Shown here piece by piece: positions 1 to 8,971 of a stretch of DNA of 64,000 nt. Position 1 is the stretch's first letter; the number at the start of each line of letters is the position of its first letter. The notes below the pieces were generated by a model. The model ran no database searches and was not told where the DNA came from. It saw only the letters and a program-made list of their open reading frames with translations. A program made the translations under genes and the position numbers. Source of the stretch: Cytobacillus oceanisediminis (lineage in GTDB: Bacteria; Bacillota; Bacilli; Bacillales; Cytobacillaceae); NCBI RefSeq assembly GCF_004366035.1, contig NZ_SOEE01000003.1, forward strand, positions 310,001 to 374,000. Reading direction: 5' to 3'.

Positions 1-882
1 TCCCCAATCCAAATCATTCTTGGTTCAGGAACACAATATCTAATGAAAACGTTATTGCAGCTGCTGGATGGAAGTATTTTTGCTGTCGAAAATCCGGGAT
101 ATCACCGTAAGCTCGTCATCTTTGAAAAAGGAATGGATAATGTGAGGGACATTCCTCTGGATAAAGATGGACTTGTTTTATCCAAGCTGAAAAAGTCAGG
201 AGCAAACATCGTCTTTGTCACTCCATCACACCAATTCCCTTGCGGAATGATTATGCCTATTGCCAGAAGGATGCAGCTATTAAAATGGGCAAAGGAAAAC
301 CCTGGCCGTTATATCATTGAAGATGATTATGACAGTGAATTCCGCTACACGGGCAAGCCGATTCCGGCCCTGCAGGGATTGGATAAGGATGAAAAAGTAA
401 TTTATATGGGCACATTCTCGAAAGCCCTGCTTCCCTCTCTAAGGATTAGTTATATGGTCCTCCCAAGACCTTTGCTGAAGATTTATCAGGAAAATTATTT
501 CTTTTATGCGCAAACTGTTTCCCGGACAGATCAGGAGATTTTGATTAAATTTATTCAGGAGGAATACTGGGATAAGCATATCCAGAAAATGAGGGTCGTT
601 TATCGAAAGAAAAGAGATATCCTAATTGCTGCCATATCGAAGTATTTTCCACCAGGTTCTGAAGTAATCGGACAGGACTCAGGTTTGCACATATTGCTTC
701 GGCCGAATAATGCAATGAATGAACAGCAGCTGATCAGGAAAGCCTTAGAGGCAGGAATAAAAATTTATCCTGTATCTCAATTTGGAGAAAATGACGGTCA
801 CACCGTATTGCTTGGTTTTGCCTTACTATCTGAAGAAGAGTTATTTGAAGCAATAAGGGTATTGGCCAGGGCATGGTATTGA
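1..882 (+). CDS. MocR-type PLP-dependent transcriptional regulator, C-terminal part
   Basis: The reading frame is open from the first base, so the gene begins outside the window and an internal ATG at 43 is not its start. The visible part is the fold-type I aminotransferase-like domain of MocR/GntR regulators, which carry an N-terminal winged helix (not visible here) and use PLP as an effector cofactor. The EDDYDSEFRY block and the PLP-lysine motif GTFSKALLPSLRI are clear. Members include PdxR and GabR; which amine or vitamin pathway this one controls cannot be told from the visible part. The next complete gene is a binding-protein gene 200 bp downstream, with no evident link. The family call is firm and the target is unknown. 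Confidence 0.9.
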   Translation, partial: SPIQIILGSGTQYLMKTLLQLLDGSIFAVENPGYHRKLVIFEKGMDNVRDIPLDKDGLVLSKLKKSGANIVFVTPSHQFPCGMIMPIARRMQLLKWAKENPGRYIIEDDYDSEFRYTGKPIPALQGLDKDEKVIYMGTFSKALLPSLRISYMVLPRPLLKIYQENYFFYAQTVSRTDQEILIKFIQEEYWDKHIQKMRVVYRKKRDILIAAISKYFPPGSEVIGQDSGLHILLRPNNAMNEQQLIRKALEAGIKIYPVSQFGENDGHTVLLGFALLSEEELFEAIRVLARAWY

Positions 883-887
883 ATGAA

Positions 888-1007
888 ATGAATAACCTTG
901 TAAACCTGAGAAGTGGTGATCTAGCATGCGCAGCTAGTCCAGAACCATACTGTGAAGAATATTTGAAGGATTCTAAAGTAGTTATTAATGCTCATTTTAC
1001 CAAGTAA
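888..1007 (+). other. Short ORF of 39 codons, unrecognised
   Basis: An ATG-initiated frame opens 6 bp after the MocR stop and encodes 39 residues starting MNNLVNLRSGDLACAASPE. I do not recognise it. It has no strong Shine-Dalgarno of its own but could be coupled to the upstream stop. It may be the remnant of a longer gene or a real small protein; the evidence is weak. Confidence 0.25.
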
Positions 1008-1085
1008 AGCGAACTGTTTGTCCATTCAGTACGTTTCCATTTATAACAGGCGTTAGCCTGAAAAAATAGATGGAGGTTTTCTTGA

Positions 1086-1880
1086 ATGAAAAAGTTTCCT
1101 ATTCTGATGGTATGTCTATTTTTTTTGGCAGGTGCAGCGGGTTTCACAGCATATTCGAATTCTGGAGAGCAGGCAAATTCTTCAGTTGAAGCCTCACAGG
1201 CAGAAGCTGTTCAAGTTTATGGTCCAGGAGGTCCTTTGGGCCCGATAAAGGAGGCTGCAGAAAAGTTTTCAGTGGAAACAGGAATCAGGGTGAACGTTAC
1301 TGCTGGACCTGAATCCAATTGGATTCAGCAGGCAAAGGAGAATGCGGACATCATTTATGGCGGTTCAGAGTATATGATGCAAAACTTTGTGTTTAACCAT
1401 CCTGGAATGATAGACGAAAAATCACGAACAGAACTGTATCCTCGTGCTGCTGGTATTCTGGTGAGAAAAGGAAACCCCCAAAAAATAGAGTCGCTTGAGG
1501 ATTTAGCAAAGCCAGGAGTTAATATAGTGGATGTTAACGGTGCTGGCCAGCTTGGCCTTTGGGAAGACCTGGCAGGAAGTAAGGGGCTGATCGCTGGTTT
1601 AAATCAAAACATTGATATTTCAGTCAAAACCAGTGCTGAAGCCATTGATCTTTGGAAAACAAATTCAAAGCTGGATGCATGGATCACATATGAGTCCTGG
1701 CATTATCGCTTAAGAGATGAAACGGAATTAATTGAATTGCCTGATGAGGAAAAGATATACAGAGGAACACCCATTGCTATTGTCAAAGCGTCGCAGAATA
1801 AAAAAGAGGCAAAAAAATTTATAAAATATCTGCAAACTGAATCATCCCATAAGATTTTCCAAAAATGGGGATGGAAGTAG
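1086..1880 (+). CDS. AcfC-like extracellular substrate-binding protein
   Basis: 264 residues with an N-terminal signal peptide (basic start, hydrophobic segment near residues 5-22) and then a periplasmic-binding-protein-like fold. The block VYGPGGPLGPIKEAAEKF, the TAGPESNWIQQAKENADIIYGGSEYMM region and the late LDAWITYESWHYR block match the accessory colonisation factor AcfC group, which is related to molybdate/sulfate-type binding proteins. The mature protein would sit outside the membrane. The natural ligand of the family is not settled; an oxyanion or small organic acid is inference. No permease or ATPase gene is adjacent, so it is an orphan binding protein here. The start is supported by a GGAGG site at 1071-1075 and the signal peptide. 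Confidence 0.8.
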   Translation: MKKFPILMVCLFFLAGAAGFTAYSNSGEQANSSVEASQAEAVQVYGPGGPLGPIKEAAEKFSVETGIRVNVTAGPESNWIQQAKENADIIYGGSEYMMQNFVFNHPGMIDEKSRTELYPRAAGILVRKGNPQKIESLEDLAKPGVNIVDVNGAGQLGLWEDLAGSKGLIAGLNQNIDISVKTSAEAIDLWKTNSKLDAWITYESWHYRLRDETELIELPDEEKIYRGTPIAIVKASQNKKEAKKFIKYLQTESSHKIFQKWGWK

Positions 1881-1996
1881 GATGCGAATCTTCAATTAAA
1901 GATGACTATATTTTTATCGAAAAACAACAGTCTGTGACTTCTTATCCAGTTTGAGGATTCAAAGTAGAGGGAATGAAATGGGCGAGGAGGGTTCAA

Positions 1997-2431
1997 GTGA
2001 AAAAAATACTTCTATATATATCAATAGTAATGGTCGTTATAATGGCAGCTGGCTGCAATTCAAATGGAGAGAATAAGACACAGGAAAATTCAAAAGCGAA
2101 CAATTCAGACGGAGAAATGGCTGATGAGCTTTTAAATGGCAGTGATGAGGTAATGGCAGTTCTGGATGATTTACAAGCTAATTTGGAAAATAAGGATGAA
2201 AACTCGGAACTGATACAAAAAACAGGCAAAGACCTTGAGGAAAACTGGGATGAGATGGAGAAGAAAGTGGAGGAGAATTTTCCCGAAGACTATGAAAGGA
2301 TTGAAGAAAGCTTATATCCGCTAATTAGTGAATCTCAAAAAGATCAGGGTGACTCAGCAAAAATGAAGGTACTGGTTACCCAAACAAAGGAAAAATTAGA
2401 GTCCTTTAATGAGAAATTAGCTAAAGAGTAA
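1997..2431 (+). CDS. Small lipoprotein of unknown function
   Basis: A GTG start at 1997 is preferred: it follows a strong GAGGAGGG site at 1984-1991 with normal spacing and places the protein start exactly at a lipoprotein signal peptide (KK, hydrophobic core, lipobox MAAGC). An in-frame ATG at 1973 would add eight residues and lacks this site. The mature protein of about 120 residues is very acidic and helical with many E, K, D and N residues, and has no domain I can name. It is probably tethered to the outer face of the membrane. It stands alone between the AcfC-like gene and a hairpin terminator. Confidence 0.75.
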   Translation: MKKILLYISIVMVVIMAAGCNSNGENKTQENSKANNSDGEMADELLNGSDEVMAVLDDLQANLENKDENSELIQKTGKDLEENWDEMEKKVEENFPEDYERIEESLYPLISESQKDQGDSAKMKVLVTQTKEKLESFNEKLAKE

Positions 2432-2439
2432 TGAGTTCA

Positions 2440-2472
2440 AACCTGCCCTAAATACTTTTGGGCAGGTTTATT
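2440..2472 (+). terminator. Rho-independent terminator
   Basis: Stem AACCTGCCC / GGGCAGGTT with a short loop, followed by TTATTTCTT. It lies between the convergent lipoprotein and anti-sigma genes and may serve both strands. Confidence 0.75.
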
Positions 2473-2480
2473 TCTTCATG

Positions 2481-3230
2481 TTAGGTCCCCAGCACTTTTT
2501 GCCCTTGCGGCTGAGTGTTAAATGGATTAGGTTCCAATGTAATCCCAATATCTTCAAACGAATATTCTGGAGGCAGGCGGTAGGTGATAAGTCCGCTGCC
2601 GTTTTGATCAGGTATCAAAGTGCCAGCACTTTGCCGGTTTCCGTTTTTTAACAGCCATACTTGGTAAACCTCATTACCCTTCGTAATAGGCATATTGTTC
2701 AAAGCAATGACTAGACTTGTTTCCGTGCCTTCCTGAAGAAGGTATGCGCTGCCGGTAGCAGAAGCAGCTAAGCTTTGCCCTGTTAAGGAATAAGTCGTAA
2801 CAATTTGTGTCGGATCAGCAGCTTTATTCTCTAATGACTTAATCGTATCTTTCAATTGAAGGCTGTTCCAATAAAACCCAATTAAACAAATGATTAAAAT
2901 AGCTGTTACAGCAGTGGATATGGGTGAAAAGTGCCTTTTGGCAACTGATAAAATTCGTTCTTTAAAGCTAATCGGTTCGGCTTCTATTTTTTCTTCGTGT
3001 TTAAGAAATTTATTTTCTTCAAAGACAAAATCCATCACTTGTGACTTCAATGATTCCGGTACTTCTGTTTCTTCTACATCATAAGAAAGCATTTGCCATG
3101 TTTCTTGTATAGATTTCAGTTCCTGCTGGCATTTTGCGCATTTTAGCAGATGGTCTTCAAACTGTTTTTTATCATGATTTGTAAGTTCATTTATAATATA
3201 TAAAGATAAATTATCACATTTATTCCCCAT
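2481..3230 (-). CDS. Anti-sigma factor with zinc-finger and RskA-type domain
   Basis: A membrane anti-sigma factor expected to hold the sigma factor encoded just upstream. The N-terminal cytoplasmic region carries the ZAS motif H27-x3-C31-x2-C34; one hydrophobic segment follows (near residues 90-110); the outer C-terminal part (GNEVYQVWLLKNGNRQSAGT) matches the RskA/anti-sigma-K C-terminal domain. The start at 3230 is chosen because AGGAGG lies 8 nt upstream; an earlier GTG at 3239 has poor spacing. It overlaps the end of the sigma gene by 11 bp, which indicates translational coupling. The signal that releases the sigma factor is not evident. Confidence 0.9.
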   Translation of the reverse strand: MGNKCDNLSLYIINELTNHDKKQFEDHLLKCAKCQQELKSIQETWQMLSYDVEETEVPESLKSQVMDFVFEENKFLKHEEKIEAEPISFKERILSVAKRHFSPISTAVTAILIICLIGFYWNSLQLKDTIKSLENKAADPTQIVTTYSLTGQSLAASATGSAYLLQEGTETSLVIALNNMPITKGNEVYQVWLLKNGNRQSAGTLIPDQNGSGLITYRLPPEYSFEDIGITLEPNPFNTQPQGQKVLGT

Positions 3231-3804
3231 GCCGAACACCTCCTATTTTCCCGTTGAAATTATTCCGCAGTTTTTTTAAGGCCTGATGCAGGCGGCTTTT
3301 AATCGTACCCAGCGGCTTTTGTTCAAGTTCTGCAATTTCACTTAAGGAGTAGCCTTCCCAATATAATAAGTTGATCAGGCGCTGCTGAGGTTCAGAGAGA
3401 TGTCGTTTTGCTTCTTGAATCTGCTGTTTTAGCAGATTTCTTGTAACTTGCTGCTGGACATCATCAGCTTGAAGGCCTTGCATTTGCTGCCATTCTTCAA
3501 GCTCCAATTGGACCGTTCCTTTATATTTTTGTTCTTTACGGATGAGATCTATGGAAATGTTTCGAGTTATGGTGAGCAGCCAGTTCACAAACTGTCCTTG
3601 GGATGGATTATAGGTGCTTTTTGTCGTCCAAAGCCGAAGGAATACCTGCTGAACAATTTCTTTCGTTTTTTCCTTATCTCCCTTGGTTATTTTTATGGAG
3701 AAGCTGTAAATAAGTTTTACATATCGGTCATACAGCTCTTCAAGTGCTGGCCGGTGATTTTGAACAATTAATTCTATTAGTTCTTCATCTGACTTGGACT
3801 TCAT
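3220..3804 (-). CDS. ECF-type RNA polymerase sigma factor
   Basis: 194 residues with the two standard regions: sigma-2 (DRYVKLIYSFSIKI through RLWTTKSTYNPSQGQFVNWLLTITRN) and sigma-4 (LIYLLYWEG-like LINLLYWEGYSLSEIAELEQKPLGTIKSRLHQALKKL). This is the layout of the SigK-like ECF group that pairs with RskA-type anti-sigma factors, and that partner is the next gene. The COG4315-type lipoprotein on the same strand 130 bp upstream (3935-4444) is a plausible target, but a terminator at 3892-3916 separates the two transcripts. Confidence 0.93.
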   Translation of the reverse strand: MKSKSDEELIELIVQNHRPALEELYDRYVKLIYSFSIKITKGDKEKTKEIVQQVFLRLWTTKSTYNPSQGQFVNWLLTITRNISIDLIRKEQKYKGTVQLELEEWQQMQGLQADDVQQQVTRNLLKQQIQEAKRHLSEPQQRLINLLYWEGYSLSEIAELEQKPLGTIKSRLHQALKKLRNNFNGKIGGVRHGE

Positions 3805-3891
3805 TGACTGAAATCTCTCCCTTGTTAAACGAAATTATTTAGTATAGATCTTAACATAGATTGGCGGGGAAATTTGATAGGGGAGGAAAAA

Positions 3892-3916
3892 GAACTGCCG
3901 ATAAACCAGGCAGTTC
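3892..3916 (-). terminator. Rho-independent terminator of the COG4315-type lipoprotein gene
   Basis: GAACTGCC / GGCAGTTC stem with a 9-nt loop; a run of five A just before it on the plus strand gives the U-tract on the minus-strand transcript. Confidence 0.8.
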
Positions 3917-3934
3917 CTTCAGTAACAACATGCA

Positions 3935-4444
3935 TTATTGTGTAAATTTCGTTCCGCTGTTTACAATAAACCAAACATCTTTGACGCCTTGTCCTTTTAC
4001 ATCACCAGATGCTCCGTCCTTTACGAAGTAGTAAAGCGGATAGCCCTTGTAGGTCGTTTGTTTCTCACCAGTGTCAGCACGAGTAATCGTTCCGAAGTCT
4101 TCTTTATTAAATCCTTCCGGAACGGCAAGGTCTTCAGTGTAGAAAGCAGGCCAGTTTTCAAGGCAATCTCCACTGCAATTTGATGTATTAGGCTGATCTT
4201 TTGCAAAGTAGTAAAGTGCCCTGCCTTCAGCATCTGCAAGATAATTGCCAATTTCCTCATTTTCCATCAGCTGAAGTTCTGTATCCGATTCTGCAAGATC
4301 TTTTTCTGTCTCGTTGTTTACCGCTGTTGTTGCTTCTTGTGCTTGTTCCTTTGCACTTGTGCTTTCTGGTTTTTCCTGAGAGCTGCATCCTGCAAGAATA
4401 ATCCCTGCTAAAAGGAATGTGTAAAAATGAACTGTTGTTTTCAT
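3935..4444 (-). CDS. COG4315-type repeat lipoprotein
   Basis: 169 residues. A lipoprotein signal ends in LAGC near residue 20, then an acidic linker, then two copies of the secreted repeat with the Y-x-[FWY]-x-x-D core: RALYYFAKDQPNTSNCSGDC and YPLYYFVKDGASGDVKG. The NCSGDCLENWP block is typical of this family. These proteins sit on the outer surface; their function is not established, and they are often found beside ECF sigma/anti-sigma pairs, as here. A redox or envelope stress role is inference. Confidence 0.85.
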   Translation of the reverse strand: MKTTVHFYTFLLAGIILAGCSSQEKPESTSAKEQAQEATTAVNNETEKDLAESDTELQLMENEEIGNYLADAEGRALYYFAKDQPNTSNCSGDCLENWPAFYTEDLAVPEGFNKEDFGTITRADTGEKQTTYKGYPLYYFVKDGASGDVKGQGVKDVWFIVNSGTKFTQ

Positions 4445-4705
4445 AATTAATCCCTCCGTTTTTTTCTTATCAAATACAGGTAACGCAGGGAAGACTTAAA
4501 AGGTTTGATATAAATTAAAATTTTTTGAATTTCTTCTAACAGGGGCTGAGTCGACAACCTTCAATTTGAAATTGATAAGCGAAACATTTCATTATTGTTT
4601 ATATACATTAAGACGGGAATATTGGTTAACTTTACAAGCCTTGCAACTTACTTTTCCTGACAAAATGGCAGAAACAGTTATCTAAATGGATTTATAAAAA
4701 ACTGA

Positions 4706-5212
4706 ATAATAAAATTATTCTGCCGTTTTGCTGCCCATTGCATTGGGTTCTCAAAAATCATTGAGGTTGTATTAATATCAGGCTTAGTCATTGTGATTTT
4801 CCAAACCCTAAAAGGAGTAGAAGTTTTTAAGAACTTAGTTCCTATTCATGAGAGCTTTAAAACCATCGGGGATATTACCATTATACTTGCCGGTGCATTT
4901 CCATTGGTCTTCTTTCTGCAGCATGTGCTGAAAAAGCCATTTGAAAAAGCAGGCAATAAAATTGGCCTCACGCATCAATCTCTAGTCGGATTATTATCAT
5001 CATTGGCCTGCCATGTTCCCGATGTTCTCAAAGTTCGACCTTTTGATGCGAGGGGGAAAGTCATCAATACAGCTTTTGCAGTAAGCGGTTCCTTTGTGAT
5101 GGGGAGTCATCTGGACTTCGTTGCTCCTGTAGTCAAAAGCCTCATTGTTCCAGTGATTTTTGGAAAGCTGACTGCTGGAATTTTAGCCGAATTTATATTT
5201 TGTTATGAATGA
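4706..5212 (+). pseudogene. eutH: eutH remnant (ethanolamine permease, C-terminal part only)
   Basis: The frame is open from 4706 after a TGA at 4703. Its translation, with FEKAGNKIGLTHQSLVGLL, ARGKVINTAFAVSGSFVMG and SHLDF, matches the C-terminal third to half of EutH, the ethanolamine uptake membrane protein of about 370-410 residues. Only about 150-168 residues remain, and nothing resembling the N-terminal half lies upstream. An apparent GTG at 4793 lies inside the conserved region and has no Shine-Dalgarno. No other eut gene is nearby. It is best read as a decayed, isolated fragment. Confidence 0.75.
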
Positions 5213-5261
5213 TTAGGTTAGGGATAACAGTATTTTACCCCCTAATATACTGACTGAAAGT

Positions 5262-5300
5262 AAAACAGCAGCCGGTTCTAATGGACCCGGCTGCTGTTTT
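5262..5300. terminator. Bidirectional terminator between the eutH remnant and the CynX-like gene
   Basis: CAGCAGCCGG / CCGGCTGCTG stem with an 11-nt loop, AAAA on the left and TTTTAT on the right, so it can stop transcripts from either side. Confidence 0.8.
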
Positions 5301-5305
5301 ATGAT

Positions 5306-6538
5306 TTATGCAATTGTCGAAGCTGTCTTCTTCTGTTTATGGTGCTTATCCTGCAGAACAAATTGAGCTCGGCCTGCCCCAATTCCGGAAATAGTAAAGA
5401 TGGCAGTAATGACCATAAGGAAGATCAGTGGAACGGTCCAGGTGTGGAACAGGTCATAAAGTGAGCCGATGAGTATCGGTCCTGCCGCGGCAAGCAGGTA
5501 GCCGACGGATTGTGCCATTCCTGAAAGACTGGCTGCCTGTTTGGCATTTTCAGCACGAAGGCCGATCAGGGTTAAGGAATGACTGATTGCAGCCCCAAGT
5601 CCAATCCCGAGGAGAACGATACTGATGTTAGAGATGATGGCATTGACATTCATCAGGAGCCCCGTTATGCCGGTGAAAGTAAAAATGCCGATGCCAAGAG
5701 CAATCCCCTTTTGGTTAGGCAGCCGATCGGCAAGAACCGGAATAATAAAATTAACAGGAAGTCCTGAAAACTGGAAAACCGTTACCATCCATCCAGCGGC
5801 GGCTATTTCCCGTCCCTGGCTATGAAGAATTTCGGGGAGCCAGGTGGTGGTGCTGAAATAGACCATTGACTGCAATCCCATAAACAGTGTGACCTGCCAG
5901 GCGATGGGTGAAGACCAGATAGAACCCTTTGGTGCAGAGCCTTTAGGTACTCCCGTTTTTTTCTTTCGCAATCTGATCTGAGGAAGCCAGACAATAATGG
6001 CGATAAGTATTAAGATGGTCCATATGCCAAGAGAAAGCCTCCATCCCAGGCCAAGGTCTTCTGCAATCGGGATACTGAACCCTGGTGCAAGACCTGCACA
6101 GACCCCCATTGAAAATGTATAAATGCCTGTAAGCAGGCCAACCTTCTGCGGAAACTTTTCTTTGACCATTCCAGGAAGAAGCACATTGCAAAGACCTACG
6201 CCTAACCCTATTAAAATAGTTCCTATGTACAAAGGCGGAAGCATTCCCAAAGAACGGGCCGCAATGCCGGCTCCCAAAATAGTCAAACCCAAAAGAATGC
6301 TCCATTCACTTCCAAGCTTTTGTGCAATCCTCGGAACAAAAGGAGAGAGCAGGGCGAAGGCAACGAGCGGAAGGGTAGTCAGAAGGCCTGCAGCACTATT
6401 GGAAATTCCCGTTTCATCCCTGATTGCTCCGATCAATGGCCCAACTGATGTAATCGCAGGGCGTAAATTAAAAGCCACAAAAATTATGCCGGCCATCAGG
6501 AAAAAGGTTTTTGAATCAAATTTTGCTGAACTTCTCAA
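5306..6538 (-). CDS. MFS transporter of the CynX/NimT group
   Basis: 410 residues with about 12 hydrophobic segments. The start region (FNLRPAITSVGPLIGAIRDETGIS, LLTTLPLVAFALLSP) is characteristic of the CynX/NimT branch of the major facilitator superfamily, whose members move cyanate, 2-nitroimidazole or unknown small molecules. TTG at 6538 is used as start because AAGGAG precedes it at good spacing. It is a single-gene unit closed by the terminator at 5262-5300. The substrate cannot be predicted. Confidence 0.85.
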   Translation of the reverse strand: MRSSAKFDSKTFFLMAGIIFVAFNLRPAITSVGPLIGAIRDETGISNSAAGLLTTLPLVAFALLSPFVPRIAQKLGSEWSILLGLTILGAGIAARSLGMLPPLYIGTILIGLGVGLCNVLLPGMVKEKFPQKVGLLTGIYTFSMGVCAGLAPGFSIPIAEDLGLGWRLSLGIWTILILIAIIVWLPQIRLRKKKTGVPKGSAPKGSIWSSPIAWQVTLFMGLQSMVYFSTTTWLPEILHSQGREIAAAGWMVTVFQFSGLPVNFIIPVLADRLPNQKGIALGIGIFTFTGITGLLMNVNAIISNISIVLLGIGLGAAISHSLTLIGLRAENAKQAASLSGMAQSVGYLLAAAGPILIGSLYDLFHTWTVPLIFLMVITAIFTISGIGAGRAQFVLQDKHHKQKKTASTIA

Positions 6539-6745
6539 CTAAAGACACTCCTTAAAGGTATTTCAAACATCTTTCGCATTACTAAAAGACAATATTCAGA
6601 ATAGTATAATTGTTTTCAGGCTAAAAGTACATAGCTTTTAAGCAAAATAGCAATATTTTTACAGTTTATTAGAGAGGGTAAACATGAGGAAACAGCCGGA
6701 TATATAAATATAAAAAGCAAGGGGAGGCCCCCCTTACTTCTATTT

Positions 6746-7252
6746 TTAAACTGATTCTAATTCATCGAGAATTTTAGTAAGCCAATTCATATAAAACTCA
6801 TTTAATCCTTTATAATGCTCCTGGATCAGGTTCGGAATGGCGTCTTGGTACTCATGCTTCACTTCACTTTCTGCCTTCAGCTCGGAGATCCAGGATGTAA
6901 TATGCTCTGCTGCTGCAGGGACTTCGGGTGATTCGATAAATAATAGGGCTGGATAAAGGGAGCGCGGTTCAGGCATCCGCTTTTTAAACACTTCAATGAT
7001 CTCTTCTGAAAGCTGATTTTTTCCTTCTTCAGTAATTTGGTAGACAGTACGGCTTGGCCGGTTATTCACCTGTTCCTGCTTTTCCGCCTGGATCCATTTA
7101 TGCTTTTCGAGTTTGCGGATGGCGTGATATAAATTGCCGTCCGTAACTGGGAATAGCTGATCCCATTTGTGTTCTAAAATGACTTTTTTCATTTCATATG
7201 GATGATATTCTTTCTCTTTTAAAAGACCGAGAATTACGATTTGCATGGACAT
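6746..7252 (-). CDS. PadR family transcriptional regulator
   Basis: 168 residues: an N-terminal winged helix (ILGLLKEKEYHPYEMKKVI, VTDGNLYHAIRKLEKHKWI, TVYQITEEGK) and a helical C-terminal dimerisation domain, the PadR/Vir C-terminal layout. It diverges from the SDR gene at 7327 across 74 bp holding a perfect palindrome, which is the likely operator for both directions. An almost identical palindrome lies before the second SDR gene, so the two dehydrogenases look like its regulon. The effector is unknown. Confidence 0.9.
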   Translation of the reverse strand: MSMQIVILGLLKEKEYHPYEMKKVILEHKWDQLFPVTDGNLYHAIRKLEKHKWIQAEKQEQVNNRPSRTVYQITEEGKNQLSEEIIEVFKKRMPEPRSLYPALLFIESPEVPAAAEHITSWISELKAESEVKHEYQDAIPNLIQEHYKGLNEFYMNWLTKILDELESV

Positions 7253-7270
7253 AGCAGCAGCTCCTTTTAA

Positions 7271-7294
7271 TAATTACTTTGCGCAAAGTAATTA
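7271..7294. promoter_or_regulatory. 24-bp perfect palindrome, probable PadR operator 1
   Basis: Arms TAATTACTTTGC and GCAAAGTAATTA meet with no spacer, between the divergent padR and SDR starts. The core TACTTTGYGCAAAGTA recurs at 8972-8987 and was not noticed elsewhere in the window. Confidence 0.75.
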
Positions 7295-7326
7295 ATGATT
7301 TATAATAAAGATGAGGAGGAGATCAT

Positions 7327-8076
7327 ATGAATCTAAAGGACAAAGTTGCATTAATTACTGGCGGTGCCGGCGGCATTGGCAAGGGGATAGCCACAGCCAT
7401 GCTGAAACATGGCGCTAAAGTCGTGATTGCAGATATCAACCGGGAAGCCGGAGAAGCGGCTGTACAGAAATTAAGCCAGTTTGGATCGATTTATTTTATT
7501 GAAAAAGACATATCCCGCAAGGAAAATGCCGTAGAGCTTGTGCAGGAGACAATCTCACAGTATGGAAAATTGGACATCCTTGTCAACAACGCCCATGTTT
7601 CCAGACAGATGCCATTTGTGAATACGACACTGGAAGACTTTGAATTATCCTTTAATACAGGATTTTACCCTACTGTCCATTTAATGCAAGCCTCATACGA
7701 GCAGCTTAAGAAAAATAAAGGATACGTGATTAACTTTGCTTCAGGTGCCGGTATTTCGGGCCAGGTTAACCAGGCTTCCTATGGATCTGCAAAAGAAGCG
7801 ATTCGCGGTTTGACGCGAACCGTTGCAAATGAGTGGGCTAAGGATCAGATTAATGTAAATTTAATCTCACCAATTGCTTATACTGAAGGCGTGAAAAATT
7901 GGAGTGAGAACTTCCCTGATCAATATGAGCAGGTACTCAATGGAATTCCGCTTGGCCGCATGGGAGATCCTGAAAAGGATATTGGGGAAGCGGCGGTATT
8001 CTTAAGCAGCGAAAGCAGTTCCTACATTACCGGGCAGACAATAATGGTAGATGGGGGAACGCAAATGTTAACTTAA
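7327..8076 (+). CDS. SDR family NAD(P)-dependent oxidoreductase
   Basis: 249 residues, classical short-chain dehydrogenase: TGGAGGIG nucleotide-binding motif at residues 11-18, NNA near residue 87, catalytic Ser139, Tyr152 and Lys156 (YGSAK), and the C-terminal YITGQTIMVDGG block. Asp36 at the end of the second strand (VVIADI) suggests NAD(H) preference, which is inference. It is divergent from padR and probably controlled by it. The substrate is unknown; an alcohol or ketone detoxification role would fit PadR control. Confidence 0.9.
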   Translation: MNLKDKVALITGGAGGIGKGIATAMLKHGAKVVIADINREAGEAAVQKLSQFGSIYFIEKDISRKENAVELVQETISQYGKLDILVNNAHVSRQMPFVNTTLEDFELSFNTGFYPTVHLMQASYEQLKKNKGYVINFASGAGISGQVNQASYGSAKEAIRGLTRTVANEWAKDQINVNLISPIAYTEGVKNWSENFPDQYEQVLNGIPLGRMGDPEKDIGEAAVFLSSESSSYITGQTIMVDGGTQMLT

Positions 8077-8112
8077 ACAAAGAAACTGTCCGCTTGGACA
8101 GTTTCTTTGTTT
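8075..8112 (+). terminator. Strong rho-independent terminator after the first SDR gene
   Basis: A 17-bp perfect stem, AAACAAAGAAACTGTCC and its complement, closes a GCTT tetraloop and overlaps the stop codon by two bases. Confidence 0.85.
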
Positions 8113-8174
8113 AGGATAGGCTTATCTGCTCTGAAAGTTAGATAACTGTCTAGCTTAATGAGCCTTCCGCTTTT

Positions 8175-8909
8175 CTATTGTGCGGAAAATCCGCCGTCAA
8201 TAACTAATTCTGCTCCTGTAATATATGAAGAATCATCTGAAGCAAGGAACAATACAGCGCGTGCCACGTCATCAGCTTCCCCAAGTCTTTGGAGCGGAGT
8301 GGCCTGAATTAATCTTTGCAGCACTTCACTGGATTCTGACAGGTTTTCTGTCATTGGCGTTTTAATAACACCAGGGAAGACGGCATTAACCCTGATGCCG
8401 AAACGGCCATACTGTGTGCTTGCCGCTCTGGATATGGCTCTGACAGCCCCTTTTGAAGCAGTGTACGTGTTTGTCCCCATTCCAACCATGGCTGTGTAGC
8501 TTGAAATATTCACAATAGCACCGCTTTGCTGTTTGACCATCTGCGGCAATACATGCTTCATTCCTGCAAATGGCCCGAAACCATTAATGCGCATCATGAG
8601 ATCCCAATCTTCAATGGTCACCTCATCCATATGCTTCTCACTTGAAATGCCGGCATTATTAATAAGAACATCGATTCTTCCATGATCGGCAACGATTTCT
8701 TCCACTGCCTTTTTCCAATCATCCTCTGACATGACATTCAGCAATTTGCCTTCCACTGAATCATTTTGGCTGACAACGTCCAGGAGCTCTTTTTTAATGT
8801 CAGCTGCAATAACATAAGCGCCTTCTTCAACTAAAAGCTCAGTCATTCGTTTTCCCATTCCGGATGCTCCGCCAGTAACCAATACAATTTTATTATCGAA
8901 TTTACCCAT
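8175..8909 (-). CDS. SDR family oxidoreductase, second copy
   Basis: 244 residues with TGGASGMG at 12-19, NNAG near 84-87, serines at 136-137, catalytic Tyr149 and Lys153 (YTASK), and YITGAELVIDGG near the end. It is a distinct paralogue of the dehydrogenase at 7327, not a recent duplicate. It is transcribed away from the tetR gene. The palindrome at 8972-8987, 63 bp before its start, matches the padR operator, so control by PadR is likely. Confidence 0.9.
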   Translation of the reverse strand: MGKFDNKIVLVTGGASGMGKRMTELLVEEGAYVIAADIKKELLDVVSQNDSVEGKLLNVMSEDDWKKAVEEIVADHGRIDVLINNAGISSEKHMDEVTIEDWDLMMRINGFGPFAGMKHVLPQMVKQQSGAIVNISSYTAMVGMGTNTYTASKGAVRAISRAASTQYGRFGIRVNAVFPGVIKTPMTENLSESSEVLQRLIQATPLQRLGEADDVARAVLFLASDDSSYITGAELVIDGGFSAQ

Positions 8910-8971
8910 TATATTTCCCCCTTAATTTATCTATTTATAAATCGTTTACAAATCAAGTATAATCAATAATA

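Noticed and set aside
4793..5212. Independent 139-residue gene with GTG start
   Set aside because: The GTG is inside EutH homology and lacks a ribosome site; homology extends upstream to about 4706.
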